Numbered from the stretch's first letter, positions 24,398 through 33,782 are shown. The stretch is DNA of 35,892 bases from Acidobacteriota bacterium (GCA_021799405.1 JAJZAL010000021.1:1-35892); one strand, 5' to 3'. A program made the numbers and translations. The notes: generated by a model from the sequence alone, not told the origin.

Positions 24398-26209
24398 ATG
24401 ACCGCATCTCCTCCATCTTCGCCCCAGGAACCCGAACGCGAGGGCGATCAGCGTCCGGCCGTTCCCGCGCCATTGGACGCCTCCGGCAAGCCCGTCGAGC
24501 CGGTCGATCTCGCATATCTGATGCGGCTCTCCGACGCGCTCAACACGACGCTCGACCTCGATACTCTGCTCAAACGCACCTCTGAGCTGGTGCGCGCTCT
24601 CATTCAATACCGAATCTTCGCAATCTTTCTGCTGAACGACCGCACGCAGGAGTTGCGCGTCAGGTTTGAGATTGGCCACACCGCCGATGTGAGGCGGATG
24701 CGTGTCCCGCTTGGGAAGGGGGTGGTCGGCCAGGTGGCGCGCAGCCGCCAGCCTCTGCTGATCAACGACGTTACAACCGCCGAAAACTATATCAGCGCAA
24801 ACCCTGATGTGCGCTCAGAGCTGGCCGTTCCGCTCATCGCCAAGAACCGCCTGATCGGCGTGATGGATCTCGAAAGCGAAGAGACCGGCTACTTTAAGCC
24901 CGAACACCTTCGCGTGCTTACGCTCACCGCCTCCCGCATTGCGCAGGCCATTGAAAACGCCCGCTTGTATGCCCGCGTCTCGCGCCAGGCGCAAACGCTC
25001 GAGGTTCTCAACGAAATCTCCATTGAGCTGGCCTCCATCCTCGAACTCGACAAGCTCTTCGAGCGCGTCGGCCAATTGCTCCGCCGACTCATCGACTACC
25101 AGATGTTTTCGATCATGCTGCTCGACGAAAAAGGCGAGACCCTCATCACCCGCTATGCATGGCGCTTCGGCTACGCTCACGCGCCACTGCGCCGCATCCC
25201 CGTCAACAGTGGCCTGGTGGGCGCGGCTGTGCGCGAATGGCGCCAGATCAATGTCCCCGATGTACTCCAGGATCCGCGCTACTTACCGATGAACCCCGAG
25301 ACCCGCTCGGAGCTGATCGTGCCGCTTTTCTATAAAGGGCGCATCATCGGCGTACTCGATCTCGAACATACGCGTCCCGCCTTCTTCAATGAACAGCACG
25401 AGCGTATGCTGGCCACGCTGGCCGCGCAAGTAGCCATCGCCATTGAGAATGCCCGCCTCTACCAGGCCGTTCGCCGCCAGGAAAGGCAACTGGAGCGAGA
25501 CGTCACCATGGCCCGTGAGGTGCAACTGCGCCTGCTGCCGCCCACGGCGCCCGAGCATCCGCATGCGGATCTCGCCGTGCGCTTTCTTCCCGCGCGCACG
25601 ATCGGCGGCGACCTTTACGACTTTCTTGACTACGGCCCCGGCCGCACCGCCATCGTGCTGGGAGACGTCAGCGGCAAGGCCGCGCCCGCCGCGCTCTTCG
25701 CAGCCCTGGTCAGCGGCATCATGCGCTCCGCGGCCGCGCAGCATCCGGAACCAGCGCGCATGCTCGCTCTGCTCAATGACGCTCTGCAGGAGCGCAAGCT
25801 CGAATCGCAGTACGTCACCATGCTCTTCGCCCTGTGGAATGACGAAAACCGGACACTTCAGGTAGCCAACTCGGGCGCCGTCCAGCCCTTCTTTTGCCGC
25901 GCCGGCCAGTCAGTCGCAGTGCGCGCCGAAGGCTTTCCGTTGGGTCTCTTTCCCAATGTGGTCTACGAAGAGTTCAACGTCGCCACTCAGCCAGGCGATG
26001 CTCTCGTCTTCGTCTCCGACGGCATCCTCGACGCCGAAAACGAAAACGAAGAGATGTATGACCAGGACCACCTGGCCGGCCTGCTCTGCAGCCACCGCGA
26101 TAAATCCGCGCAGGAAATCGCAGACGCTGTTCTGGCCGATGTCACCCGTTTTCAGGGCTCCCGCGAGCGCTTCGACGACGAAACCATCATCGTGCTGAAG
26201 GTGCGGTAA
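24398..26209 (+). CDS. GAF-GAF-PP2C (RsbU/SpoIIE-type) serine phosphatase
   Basis: The 603-residue cytoplasmic protein has a Pro-rich N-terminus, a first GAF domain (about 45-195), a second GAF domain (about 210-365) and a short coiled segment (RRQERQLERDVTMAREVQLRLLPP). A PP2C-like SpoIIE phosphatase domain follows to the end, with the metal-binding Asp in IGGDLYDF, GDVSGKAAPAALFAA, VFVSDGILDA and the last Asp in RFDDETIIVL. RsbU-type enzymes dephosphorylate an anti-sigma-factor antagonist and so release stress responses; the GAF domains would sense a small ligand. The two GAF domains resemble each other (both have RSELxVPL and IENARLY), suggesting duplication. No antagonist or anti-sigma gene is adjacent. 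No clear ribosome binding site before the ATG. Confidence 0.9.
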   Translation: MTASPPSSPQEPEREGDQRPAVPAPLDASGKPVEPVDLAYLMRLSDALNTTLDLDTLLKRTSELVRALIQYRIFAIFLLNDRTQELRVRFEIGHTADVRRMRVPLGKGVVGQVARSRQPLLINDVTTAENYISANPDVRSELAVPLIAKNRLIGVMDLESEETGYFKPEHLRVLTLTASRIAQAIENARLYARVSRQAQTLEVLNEISIELASILELDKLFERVGQLLRRLIDYQMFSIMLLDEKGETLITRYAWRFGYAHAPLRRIPVNSGLVGAAVREWRQINVPDVLQDPRYLPMNPETRSELIVPLFYKGRIIGVLDLEHTRPAFFNEQHERMLATLAAQVAIAIENARLYQAVRRQERQLERDVTMAREVQLRLLPPTAPEHPHADLAVRFLPARTIGGDLYDFLDYGPGRTAIVLGDVSGKAAPAALFAALVSGIMRSAAAQHPEPARMLALLNDALQERKLESQYVTMLFALWNDENRTLQVANSGAVQPFFCRAGQSVAVRAEGFPLGLFPNVVYEEFNVATQPGDALVFVSDGILDAENENEEMYDQDHLAGLLCSHRDKSAQEIADAVLADVTRFQGSRERFDDETIIVLKVR

Positions 26210-26226
26210 CCGGCTCCGCGCTGAAG

Positions 26227-27786
26227 CTACAGGCGCTTCTTTGGAATCAGCCGCACCAACTCCACGCCATGCACGGGAACCTGCGTCGAGTAGTCGGTGG
26301 CGTAGACTCCCAGGTCATGCTGCCGCCAGACGTCGCGGACCGTTTGCCTGCCGGTAACGCCCAGATCGCGCCAGTTCACCGTGATCGAGCGCGGCGCAGT
26401 GGTCAGGTTGAACAACCCCACCGCCAGCGACCCGTCCGCAAGCGGCTTGGCGAGAATGAACTCCTCATCCGTCTTCCGCACGATCCTGCCCTGCTTGCCC
26501 AGCGAGTCCTGATCGATGTCGACCACTTCGGCATTGCACAGGACATTGCGCGTAAGAGCATCCAGCGCCGTCATGTCGCCGGAGTAGAAAAGCGGCGCCG
26601 CCATCAGCGACCACATGGACATGTAGCTGTATTGCTCTTCCGGCGTCAACTGCGTGTGCCGGGCGGGCGCGTTCATGTCCCGGGCATTGCCCACCGTTCC
26701 AATCAGGATATAGTCCGGGTCATTCCAGCCTCCCGGACCGGCGTACTTGCTATGTTCCGCGTTTGAGAAGCCGATCGAGTAAAACCCTGGCAGCACATTT
26801 CCCTTCACCACGCCCAAATCGCCTGTGGTCCGCCAGGAATTGCCGCCAGCCTGCCGTCCCCACTGCCAAACATCGCCCATCCCGTACTGGCACATGTTCA
26901 GCACCACGTCGCGGTTCAGCCCCTCCAGAATCGATCCCATCTTCCTGTATGGCGCCTGAAACGAGGGCAGCGTCTTGTCCTTCGCGATCCTGCCATAGGA
27001 ACACCAGTCGTACTTCAGCAGATCGAATCCCCATTGTGAGAATCGGCGCGCATCCGCGGCCTCGTGCTGATAGGAGCCTTCGTAACGGGCGCAGGTAAGC
27101 GGCCCGGGCGACGAATAGATTCCCGCCTTCAATCCCAGCGAATGAATGTACTTGACCAGGCCGCTCATGTCCGCAAAGCGCGCATTGGGCAGTATGTTGC
27201 CGTCCGCATCGCGAACTGGTCCCTTCAACTCCGGATCCTGCGATCCCGGCTTCCTTGCCCAGCAGTCGTCGATGTCCACATACTGATAGCCAAAATCGGC
27301 CATTCCCGAGGAAATCATGGCGTCCGCCGCGCTGCGAACGTCTTTGGCGGTCACGCGATTGTAGAAGGTGTACCAATCGTTCCAGCCCATCTGCGGCGTC
27401 AGACCGATCGTGTCGCCAACCACAATCTTGAAGGTGCGGCTGTCTTTGCCATGCGAGTTCGCCGCCTCAAGCTTGACCACGTATTCTCCGTGCGCTTCCG
27501 GCGCCTCGCCCGTGATGATTCCCGTCTGGCGATCGAGCTTGAGCGTCGCCGGAAGATGCTTTGCAGAGAAGCGAATCGGACGGATGCCCGTGCAGGGAAT
27601 GCGATAAAGAAAAGGATGGCCCGGCCGTACCCCGTAAATCTTTGGCCCATGAATGCGAGGCGCGTCTGGCGGCTTTGGCGTCCGCATCTCCGTGGCCTGC
27701 TGACCGATTGCGTTCACGCAGGCAGCACCTGCCAGCATCAGAAACATTGCAAAAATAAGACCCAGGCGATTCCGAGCAGCCATCAT
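26227..27786 (-). CDS. Secreted GH27 alpha-galactosidase with N-terminal Ig-like domain
   Basis: The 519-residue protein has a signal peptide (LGLIFAMFLMLAGAA), then a putative-Ig domain (about 45-123: LPATLKLDRQTGIITGEAPEAHGEY is its core, seen at LPATLKLDRQTG). The GH27 barrel opens with TPQMGWNDWYTFY. The nucleophile Asp is D260 in LLKYDWCSYG and the acid/base Asp is D323 in WRTTGDLG. VDIDDCW and AGPGGWNDPD are further family marks. A C-terminal beta-sandwich follows. The enzyme should release terminal alpha-galactose from plant-type galactosides; GH27 also includes alpha-N-acetylgalactosaminidases. The start is placed at the first of two adjacent ATGs (27786/27783) behind GGGAAGGA; the frame extends to 27816 without a better site. 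It converges with the PP2C gene 17 nt away. Confidence 0.9.
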   Translation of the reverse strand: MMAARNRLGLIFAMFLMLAGAACVNAIGQQATEMRTPKPPDAPRIHGPKIYGVRPGHPFLYRIPCTGIRPIRFSAKHLPATLKLDRQTGIITGEAPEAHGEYVVKLEAANSHGKDSRTFKIVVGDTIGLTPQMGWNDWYTFYNRVTAKDVRSAADAMISSGMADFGYQYVDIDDCWARKPGSQDPELKGPVRDADGNILPNARFADMSGLVKYIHSLGLKAGIYSSPGPLTCARYEGSYQHEAADARRFSQWGFDLLKYDWCSYGRIAKDKTLPSFQAPYRKMGSILEGLNRDVVLNMCQYGMGDVWQWGRQAGGNSWRTTGDLGVVKGNVLPGFYSIGFSNAEHSKYAGPGGWNDPDYILIGTVGNARDMNAPARHTQLTPEEQYSYMSMWSLMAAPLFYSGDMTALDALTRNVLCNAEVVDIDQDSLGKQGRIVRKTDEEFILAKPLADGSLAVGLFNLTTAPRSITVNWRDLGVTGRQTVRDVWRQHDLGVYATDYSTQVPVHGVELVRLIPKKRL

Positions 27787-27983
27787 TCCTTCCCTTCGAT
27801 TCGGGAACATCCGCATCAGTTCTCGAAAGCAAGAAAAAGGATATCAGGCTTCATTCATTTCGCCGGAAGGAGAGCATCATGCTCAGATCTTACGCATTCA
27901 TGTCTGGCAAATTGAGTCGAAATTGCGCTGTACGCCGATGACTGACGCCGTGGTTTTCACGCTTCTGCTCGGGTGTAACAGGC

Positions 27984-28691
27984 TCAGTACCGGATGCCAA
28001 AGGTGATGTCGATCAGTTGCGTATTGATCCGGGGATTGGGTGCGTAGTGATAACGCGACTCCATATAAACTCGGTAGGGCGCTTCGCCTACTCTAAAGGT
28101 GAATCCTATGCCGCCGTTGTACCCCGGGCCAGACGCAGACCAACTTCCAACCGTTTGATTCTCCGTGACATACCCGCTGGTACATTCGAAACCCCACCAC
28201 AACCACGTGGAGTTGCACTCAATTTCCTGCTTGCCCGTGGTCACCATTTTGGACAGATGCGTATGGCGGTAATATAGTCCTGCTCCGCCGATAAGATAGG
28301 TGCCGAGATATCGGCCTCTCAATTCATAGCGGTAGTTCGCGGTGAGATTCATCAGCCCGACGCCCAAATCAAGCGATTGGTCGTCGAGCTCGGTACGGAT
28401 CTTGTCCATCGCTTCATTCGTGGGAAACAGATCATTCCACAGGAACTCCCCAACCATGCCGTGCTTTCGCGTAAAGTTATAGCCGCCGCCAACGTTCAGT
28501 CCGAATCCGAGATGAACTGCCCGCGCAGTGGGATTCAGGGGAATGACAATAGGCGTGCCGAGATGGACGTTTGCGCGAGGATCATCGTTTGAATCGCTAT
28601 CAAAGGAAGTTGGTCGTGTCTGCGAATTCGCGCCACAACACGCCATCACGAGCATGATCGCCGCTCCGGCAATCCCAATGCCCCGTATCAT
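27984..28691 (-). CDS. Small outer-membrane beta-barrel protein
   Basis: The 235-residue protein begins with a signal peptide (IAGAAIMLVMACCGANSQ). Alternating hydrophobic/aromatic strands follow, typical of an eight-stranded barrel: HLGFGLNVGGGYNF, GLMNLTANYRYEL, GTYLIGGAGLYYRH, GPGYNGGIGFTFRV and YRVYMESRYHYAP. It ends in an aromatic residue (FGIRY), the usual outer-membrane insertion signal. The start at 28691 is set by GGAGG 6 nt upstream; the frame reaching back to 28955 has no site and an unlikely composition. Function is unknown. It lies upstream of the GH27 gene on the same strand, 197 nt away, so a link to galactoside use is only a possibility. Confidence 0.78.
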   Translation of the reverse strand: MIRGIGIAGAAIMLVMACCGANSQTRPTSFDSDSNDDPRANVHLGTPIVIPLNPTARAVHLGFGLNVGGGYNFTRKHGMVGEFLWNDLFPTNEAMDKIRTELDDQSLDLGVGLMNLTANYRYELRGRYLGTYLIGGAGLYYRHTHLSKMVTTGKQEIECNSTWLWWGFECTSGYVTENQTVGSWSASGPGYNGGIGFTFRVGEAPYRVYMESRYHYAPNPRINTQLIDITFGIRY

Positions 28692-29272
28692 GGTATTCCT
28701 CCCAAACCCAGCGTTGGTGCAATCGAAGCAGAGAATCGAGCGGCCGCAAGCCCCAACCGGCGGACGCAAAGATTCTTCCGACACGAAGCACTCGCCTCCT
28801 CCCCCGCCGCTCAGGACGCCGCCATACTGCGTTTTCTGCCGGGGCGACGGTCTCATACCCGGACACTTGGGATGGATACTAGGATGAATGCGCCTGCTTA
28901 TGTACTGGCAAAACTGCCAGAGCAGGACGCTCAGAATCGGGCATGTTTGCCACACGGGAACGGGCGCGCAACACGACGCCCCTTTGATATTCCGTCAAAT
29001 GCATCTGCAGAATGGATGCTATGTCAACATCAACACCGGCAAACTCATGAGACAGGTTCCGCGCGCCCGAGGGCCTCGTCTCACATGCCCTAACAGCGCC
29101 AGCGAGGCTCACCAACTGCTGGAGTCTAAAGTGGATCCCACTGGTAATTTTGCTAGAGCGCGAATGCCTTCGATGGCGTATTATGAGTGATTCAGTGACT
29201 CCTGCGGCATCCCATGGGACCTCGCCTCAATTGCGCGGTTGTACGAGTCTGTGCAAGGGGGACTAATGGATA
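28692..29272. other. 580-nt region without a recognisable gene
   Basis: Short open frames occur on both strands, but none shows a conserved-looking protein, signal peptide or convincing ribosome binding site. A small perfect inverted repeat, CTGGCA-AAAC-TGCCAG, lies at 28905-28920. The stretch separates two divergent genes, the leftward barrel and the rightward radical SAM gene, and must hold their promoters. AAGGGGGAC near 29257-29265 probably serves the radical SAM start. Confidence 0.4.
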
Positions 29273-31015
29273 ATGTCAGCGGCCGAGCGGGAGAGCGGGC
29301 GAGGCAGAAGAATTGTCCTCGCCGCAAGTGATTCGGAGTCCAGTGAATACATGCGGAGCGCGTGGCGCCAGATGTTGCTGGCCACCCTGCCAGCGCGGTA
29401 TGCCAGGGCCTTGGGTACCGACTGGAACAGTAAGAACGAAATCAATCAGGATGGGCAGGCCAAGTATGTGCCTAATGGCCTGCGTGTAGTAGAAGCACTT
29501 CTTCTTGAGGACTATTCACCTGAGGACTTAGCCGTCTGTTATGCCGACCAGCTGGACCTTTTCATCGGCAGCGATACGCGCGTTGTGGGTATCCATGCAC
29601 ACAATCCTTTGGGCATTACGTTCGCTACTGATGTCTACGCTGGACTGAGCGGTCGTGACTGCGAGCCGATCAACGCGGCGGAGTTTCGACGGCTCATCAC
29701 CCATCCCGCGCTCGCACGTCACAGATCGCACCTCAAGCTGATCGTTGGGGGGCCAGGCGCCTGGCAGATCGAGCACAATGGCCTCCAGGACGAGTGGCAT
29801 ATTGATTGTCTCGTCAGCGGTGAAGCTGAAGAGATCATCCGGCCACTCTTCCGATCTGTCATGAGCGGGCAGGAGATTCCGCGCAAGGTGACAGGCAACA
29901 GCCCGAAGCTGGTCAGCATTCCGCAGGTACATCATCGCTGCACGCTGGGTGTGGTGGAGATTACCCGCGGATGTGGACGCGGTTGCCAATTCTGTTCGGT
30001 GTCGCTGCGGCACGGAAAGAGCATGCCTCTGGAGCAGATAGTCGCAAACGTGCGCGCCCAGGCCGCAGAAGGGGCCGACTCCATCATGCTCACCACCGAA
30101 GACCTCTTTCTATACCAGAAGAGTTCACGCTTTCAGCCGAACGTACCCGCATTAAAGCGGCTCTTTGAATCGGTAGCTGGTGTTGAAGGCATTTCCTACA
30201 TAGGCCTGACGCATGGAACCATGGCCCCGGTAGTGGCAGATCCGTCGCTCGTGGAGGAGCTGTCTCTCATTGCGGTCGGGCGAAGCATACACCGCCACGA
30301 CGCCTCCACACATCCTGACAAACGCTACGCGATGATGTTTGTCGGGCTCGAAACCGGTTCCGTGAGGCTGTTCAAGGAGTACATGAAGGGAAAGTCGTAC
30401 CCGTTCCGGCCGGAGCAGTGGCCGGACGTAGTGTTGAAGGGGATGGAGACACTGAACCGGCACAACTGGTTCCCGATGTGCACATTTATCCTCGGCTTGC
30501 CCGGAGAAACGCCGAAAGACACGCGTGAATCGCTCGATCTGTTGTTTGCCCTGAAGGACGCGAAGTGGTGCGTGGTACCGACCCTGTTCGTGCCCCTCGA
30601 TGAGACAAAGCTGGATACAGAGCAGGGAGCCCGAATAGCGAAACTGACGGACGCGCAGTGGGAGTTCTTCTTCACCTGCTGGCGCTATAACATGGATTTC
30701 TTCCGCAAGAGCACTTGGGTGCAGTGGCGCTTCAATGTTGGAGTTCCACTGTACTACTACATGCTGGGCCGCAAGCTGTTCGGGCCTTCAATGAAGTATC
30801 CATTAATGCGCTTTGGTCATTGTCCGGAGCGCTGGATGCGTAACCATTTATATCTCGACTTCAGCGGGCGATCGAAGCCCCGCTTCAACACGCCTGACAA
30901 GGTGACGATTCCTGACTGGCCCCATGCACCCGAGCCTGCGCTGCCCGGCGACTGGGCACAGGAGCCAATGATCGCTTTCACAGCCTCCAAGGCATCGCTG
31001 ATGCGACAGGAATGA
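29273..31015 (+). CDS. B12-binding-type radical SAM protein of unknown reaction
   Basis: The 580-residue protein has an N-terminal Rossmann-like region (about 60-205) of the kind that binds cobalamin in this superfamily, with LKLIVGGPGAWQ and CLVSGEAEEII. A radical SAM core follows with the iron-sulfur motif CGRGCQFC (C234, C238, C241). FVGLETGSVRLFKEYMKG and FILGLPGETPKDTRESLDLL are usual downstream SAM-barrel motifs. The canonical DxHxxG cobalamin motif is not seen; the nearest match is IHAHNPLG near residue 107. A C-terminal region (about 470-580) rich in aromatic residues is unassigned. The product is unknown: such enzymes carry out methylations, ring rearrangements or methylthiolations. 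It stands alone between long non-coding stretches, giving no pathway clue. Confidence 0.8.
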   Translation: MSAAERESGRGRRIVLAASDSESSEYMRSAWRQMLLATLPARYARALGTDWNSKNEINQDGQAKYVPNGLRVVEALLLEDYSPEDLAVCYADQLDLFIGSDTRVVGIHAHNPLGITFATDVYAGLSGRDCEPINAAEFRRLITHPALARHRSHLKLIVGGPGAWQIEHNGLQDEWHIDCLVSGEAEEIIRPLFRSVMSGQEIPRKVTGNSPKLVSIPQVHHRCTLGVVEITRGCGRGCQFCSVSLRHGKSMPLEQIVANVRAQAAEGADSIMLTTEDLFLYQKSSRFQPNVPALKRLFESVAGVEGISYIGLTHGTMAPVVADPSLVEELSLIAVGRSIHRHDASTHPDKRYAMMFVGLETGSVRLFKEYMKGKSYPFRPEQWPDVVLKGMETLNRHNWFPMCTFILGLPGETPKDTRESLDLLFALKDAKWCVVPTLFVPLDETKLDTEQGARIAKLTDAQWEFFFTCWRYNMDFFRKSTWVQWRFNVGVPLYYYMLGRKLFGPSMKYPLMRFGHCPERWMRNHLYLDFSGRSKPRFNTPDKVTIPDWPHAPEPALPGDWAQEPMIAFTASKASLMRQE

Positions 31016-31532
31016 AGGACATCACTCAACCGTGCTCTCTCTCGATGCGCGGAGTGGCTTACGTTCCGGCCGGGGACTAAGACGACCATTGCGTCTGGCA
31101 AGGCGAAGGCTCCCTGGCATGAGCTTATTGGGCCGAGGTCTTGATTCTTATTCTGGAAGCTATCGGAATATTCCGCCCCAATAAACCAGCGCTCGGCCGG
31201 GACTCGGTACAGGTAAAAGCCGGTCAGCTCACCCCCATGTTCCGTTTCTGCGGAGGCCGAGCGTACCGAGCGAGGCCTTGATCCGTATATCGGGGGAAAA
31301 ATCTATGCTGAACAACTTTGCGCCAAGTGAGCGCACCTGAAGCTCCTAGACTTTTCCACCTTATCTCTATGACTTCTGCAAGTATCGGCTCAGCGCGCAT
31401 AGCTCCGATACTCCGCATAGGCTCCAGCGTAAGCGCCGAGTTAGAGGGCATTCCCGGGCGTCTACCCGTCGAGTTTCGGACTAGGCGTTCGCTCAGGCTC
31501 CACCCTGGATCTCGTTTGTAAAGGAGGTAGAA
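31016..31532. other. 517-nt region without a recognisable gene
   Basis: No supported gene is present. A perfect 12-bp palindrome, CGGAATATTCCG, lies at 31164-31175 and could be a regulator site. The last 20 nt contain a textbook ribosome binding site (AAGGAGGT at 31521-31528) for the barrel gene that follows. Confidence 0.4.
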
Positions 31533-32195
31533 ATGAGAATTCGTCCTGTATTGCACTTTGCGGCCGTTCTGCTCCTGGGAACATGGTCATGGGCGCAGGA
31601 GGCACCGAAAGCGGAACTGGCCTTCGACTACTCCTTCGCGCGCTATGCGCCCAGCGCCTCCTACACCCAGGGCCACAGCTTCAACGGTGGTGGTGGGCAG
31701 TTCAAGTACAATTTCGGTCAGTATTTCGGGATCATGATGGACCTGCAGGGGTACAACAGCAATACCACTATGTTCGACATCCCGGCTAACGATCAGTTCC
31801 CGAGCGGCTACCACGGATCCGTCTCGGGCAATCTGTTCACTTATCTGTTCGGCCCGGTGGTGAAATTCCGTACTGGTCGAGCCGATCCGTATTTCCATTT
31901 CCTGCTCGGAGGAGCCCACAGCTCCCTCTACGGCAACGCGTATCAGACCATCTGTCAGCCGACAGCCGGAGGTTGCTCCGTCTCCGGGTCGCCGAACGGA
32001 GATGCCTATGCCCAGGCGTTAGGCGGCGGTCTCGACATACCGATCAACAACTGGGTGGATTTCAGGGTTGGGCAGTTCGATTGGCTCTATACGCATTTCA
32101 CCAACCAATTCACCAACTCAGGCCAGAACAACTTCAGGTACATTGGCGGCCTGAATATCAAGATGGGTGCACCGGGTGCAAGGCCAATACACTAG
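31533..32195 (+). CDS. Outer-membrane beta-barrel protein
   Basis: The 220-residue protein has a signal peptide (LHFAAVLLLGTWSWAQ) and barrel strands such as AELAFDYSFARYAP, GGGQFKYNFGQYFGIMMDLQ, LFTYLFGPVVKF and PYFHFLLGGAHSSL. The closing segment VDFRVGQFDWLYTHF matches the pattern IRVFQADYEYMHANF in the barrel of the OmpA-like protein at 18683-20422, so the two are probably paralogous barrels; this one lacks the Ig and OmpA domains. The start has a perfect AAGGAGGT 4 nt upstream, implying strong translation. A strong terminator follows at 32255. Function is unknown. Confidence 0.82.
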   Translation: MRIRPVLHFAAVLLLGTWSWAQEAPKAELAFDYSFARYAPSASYTQGHSFNGGGGQFKYNFGQYFGIMMDLQGYNSNTTMFDIPANDQFPSGYHGSVSGNLFTYLFGPVVKFRTGRADPYFHFLLGGAHSSLYGNAYQTICQPTAGGCSVSGSPNGDAYAQALGGGLDIPINNWVDFRVGQFDWLYTHFTNQFTNSGQNNFRYIGGLNIKMGAPGARPIH

Positions 32196-32747
32196 GCATG
32201 CGGAGATTCGGAAGTTGAGCCTGCAATTTTGAGTCGGTCTGGTTACTGACACAGGAGGCTCGCCGACAGCATTGCTGTTCGGCGGGCTCTTTTTTATTGC
32301 GCTCCGACACCTCCACCTGCGCGATCAGCAAGGCAATACAAAGGACAGAGCCAGACCTGCGGCGATCAGCTAATGCGAGGTAGGGCGAGAGCATCAGCCT
32401 TATTCCTTCTGGCCAACTCCTGTTCCGCTGGCATCATCCCGCTGACAGAATTGGCAGTATACAGCCGGTGCTCGGCTTTCCAAAATAACAAGGACGGAAA
32501 GTGATGCCCCTGAAGCTCCCAATCGTGTGTCCGGTCCTCCTCATCAGGGAACATGCTTTCGAACGAATCTGGCGCTCTAGCGAGTATTCAGAAGGCGCGG
32601 TCAGATGCCCATAAGTTTCTCCTGGGTTCGAGCCGGCACTCGTGAAATGCACTGAACTCGTCAATTTGGAACGTCAGTGAATTTCGTTTGAGGCAAATCA
32701 ACGTGACGCAATGGTTTGTGCTCCCGCGCGGGGAAAGGAGAATAGCC
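32196..32747. other. 550-nt intergenic region holding a terminator
   Basis: Apart from the terminator at 32255-32296, I see no gene. Short minus-strand frames in 32366-32664 lack start signals and recognisable sequence. The promoter for the following secreted protein should lie in the second half; AAGGAG at 32735-32740 is its ribosome binding site. Confidence 0.4.
32255..32296 (+). terminator. Rho-independent terminator after the barrel gene
   Basis: GAGGCTCGCCGACAG at 32255-32269 pairs, with small bulges, with CTGTTCGGCGGGCTC at 32275-32289 around a 5-nt loop and is followed by a run of seven T. It lies 60 nt after the stop of the barrel gene, so it ends a single-gene transcript. Confidence 0.88.
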
Positions 32748-33782
32748 ATGCGCCCCCTTCTAGCGGATTGCGTCTTCATCGTTCTCCTTGCCGCGATTGG
32801 TGGCAATCCCGCCATTGCGGCGCCTGTGGATTTCAATGCGCTGCCGCTAGTTCCGCCCGGTGCCCAGATCGTGTCGGGCTTCCTGGCCAGGCAGAATCGG
32901 TACAAGACCGGCGGGAGTTCGCTGCAGTTAGTCACCCAAAATAATATTCTCGATCTCCACGATTGGGTCGCGCTTGCCGGCGTCGATCCCAATAGATCGT
33001 TCAGCGAAATAATCCAGGTGGCCTTGGCACCCCCCGGAGATACACTCAGTGAACACCTTCTCCTGATCAATGGAAGCTTCGACCGAGAGCACATCTTCCG
33101 CTCAGCGGAGCTGAACGGGGCCAAACCTCTCAAATATCTAGCCGAACCCGTTCTCGCAATTGAGCCATTCGCGCGTGAAAGGCTGGACATGACGGACACC
33201 CGCTGGTTGGCGATTCTGGAGGACCGAATTGTGGTCTTCGGAACGCCTTGGATCGTGCAGCAGGCCCTGAATCGCTTCGAGAATCGCGTCCCGGCAGATC
33301 CCATCCTCATGGATCGGCTGGGTCTGCTTAAACCCGACGTGAATTGCTGGAACCTGGTGGCCTTCGTGCCGGAAAATCCTCAGGCCGCCTTTTTGGAATC
33401 GGATGGCCCCTGGTCGATATTATTCGATGACACAGATTTTCTGATTTTGGGAATCCATGCCGATTCCAGGATCCGCGTTGATCTGTCGCTGCAAACCAAC
33501 TCTAAGTCCGAAACCGCTAATCTCAATGGCAAGGCCGCCCTGTTCGGGCGCATATTTATCCGGGAAGTCGCGCGAGACGAAGACAGCATAAGGCGCTTGA
33601 AGAATCTGCACGTAAATGAGAAACAGATAACTGCCTCGGTTCTTCTGTCAGCCGAAGACTTCCTCGAATGGAAGAGAGATCAATTGAATCGCAATCAGCA
33701 ATTGATCGAACGCGCTCGCGAAAGGAAGAGAGCTGCTGCGTCACCGAATCAGGCCCCGACCATGAGCACATCCCCGCACTAA
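32748..33782 (+). CDS. Secreted protein of unknown function
   Basis: The 344-residue protein has a signal peptide (LLADCVFIVLLAAIGGNPAIAA). The body is not a family I recognise. It has two similar-looking beta-alpha blocks, LLLINGSFDREHIF and LAILEDRIVVFGTPWIVQQALNRF, reminiscent of the repeated fold in secreted proteins that track a per-residue or per-subunit score, but this is only a resemblance. The C-terminus (about 300-344) is a charged helix (LEWKRDQLNRNQQLIERARE) with a short Ser/Pro tail. The start at 32748 has AAGGAG 7 nt upstream; the frame opens earlier at 32688 but without a site. It has its own transcription unit after a terminator. No function is proposed. Confidence 0.7.
   Translation: MRPLLADCVFIVLLAAIGGNPAIAAPVDFNALPLVPPGAQIVSGFLARQNRYKTGGSSLQLVTQNNILDLHDWVALAGVDPNRSFSEIIQVALAPPGDTLSEHLLLINGSFDREHIFRSAELNGAKPLKYLAEPVLAIEPFARERLDMTDTRWLAILEDRIVVFGTPWIVQQALNRFENRVPADPILMDRLGLLKPDVNCWNLVAFVPENPQAAFLESDGPWSILFDDTDFLILGIHADSRIRVDLSLQTNSKSETANLNGKAALFGRIFIREVARDEDSIRRLKNLHVNEKQITASVLLSAEDFLEWKRDQLNRNQQLIERARERKRAAASPNQAPTMSTSPH

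Noticed and set aside
27879..27941. A 20-codon plus-strand frame with a good AAGGAG 6 nt upstream of its ATG
   Set aside because: The ribosome binding site is attractive, but the peptide is tiny, has no signal or membrane segment, and no promoter or conservation can be shown.
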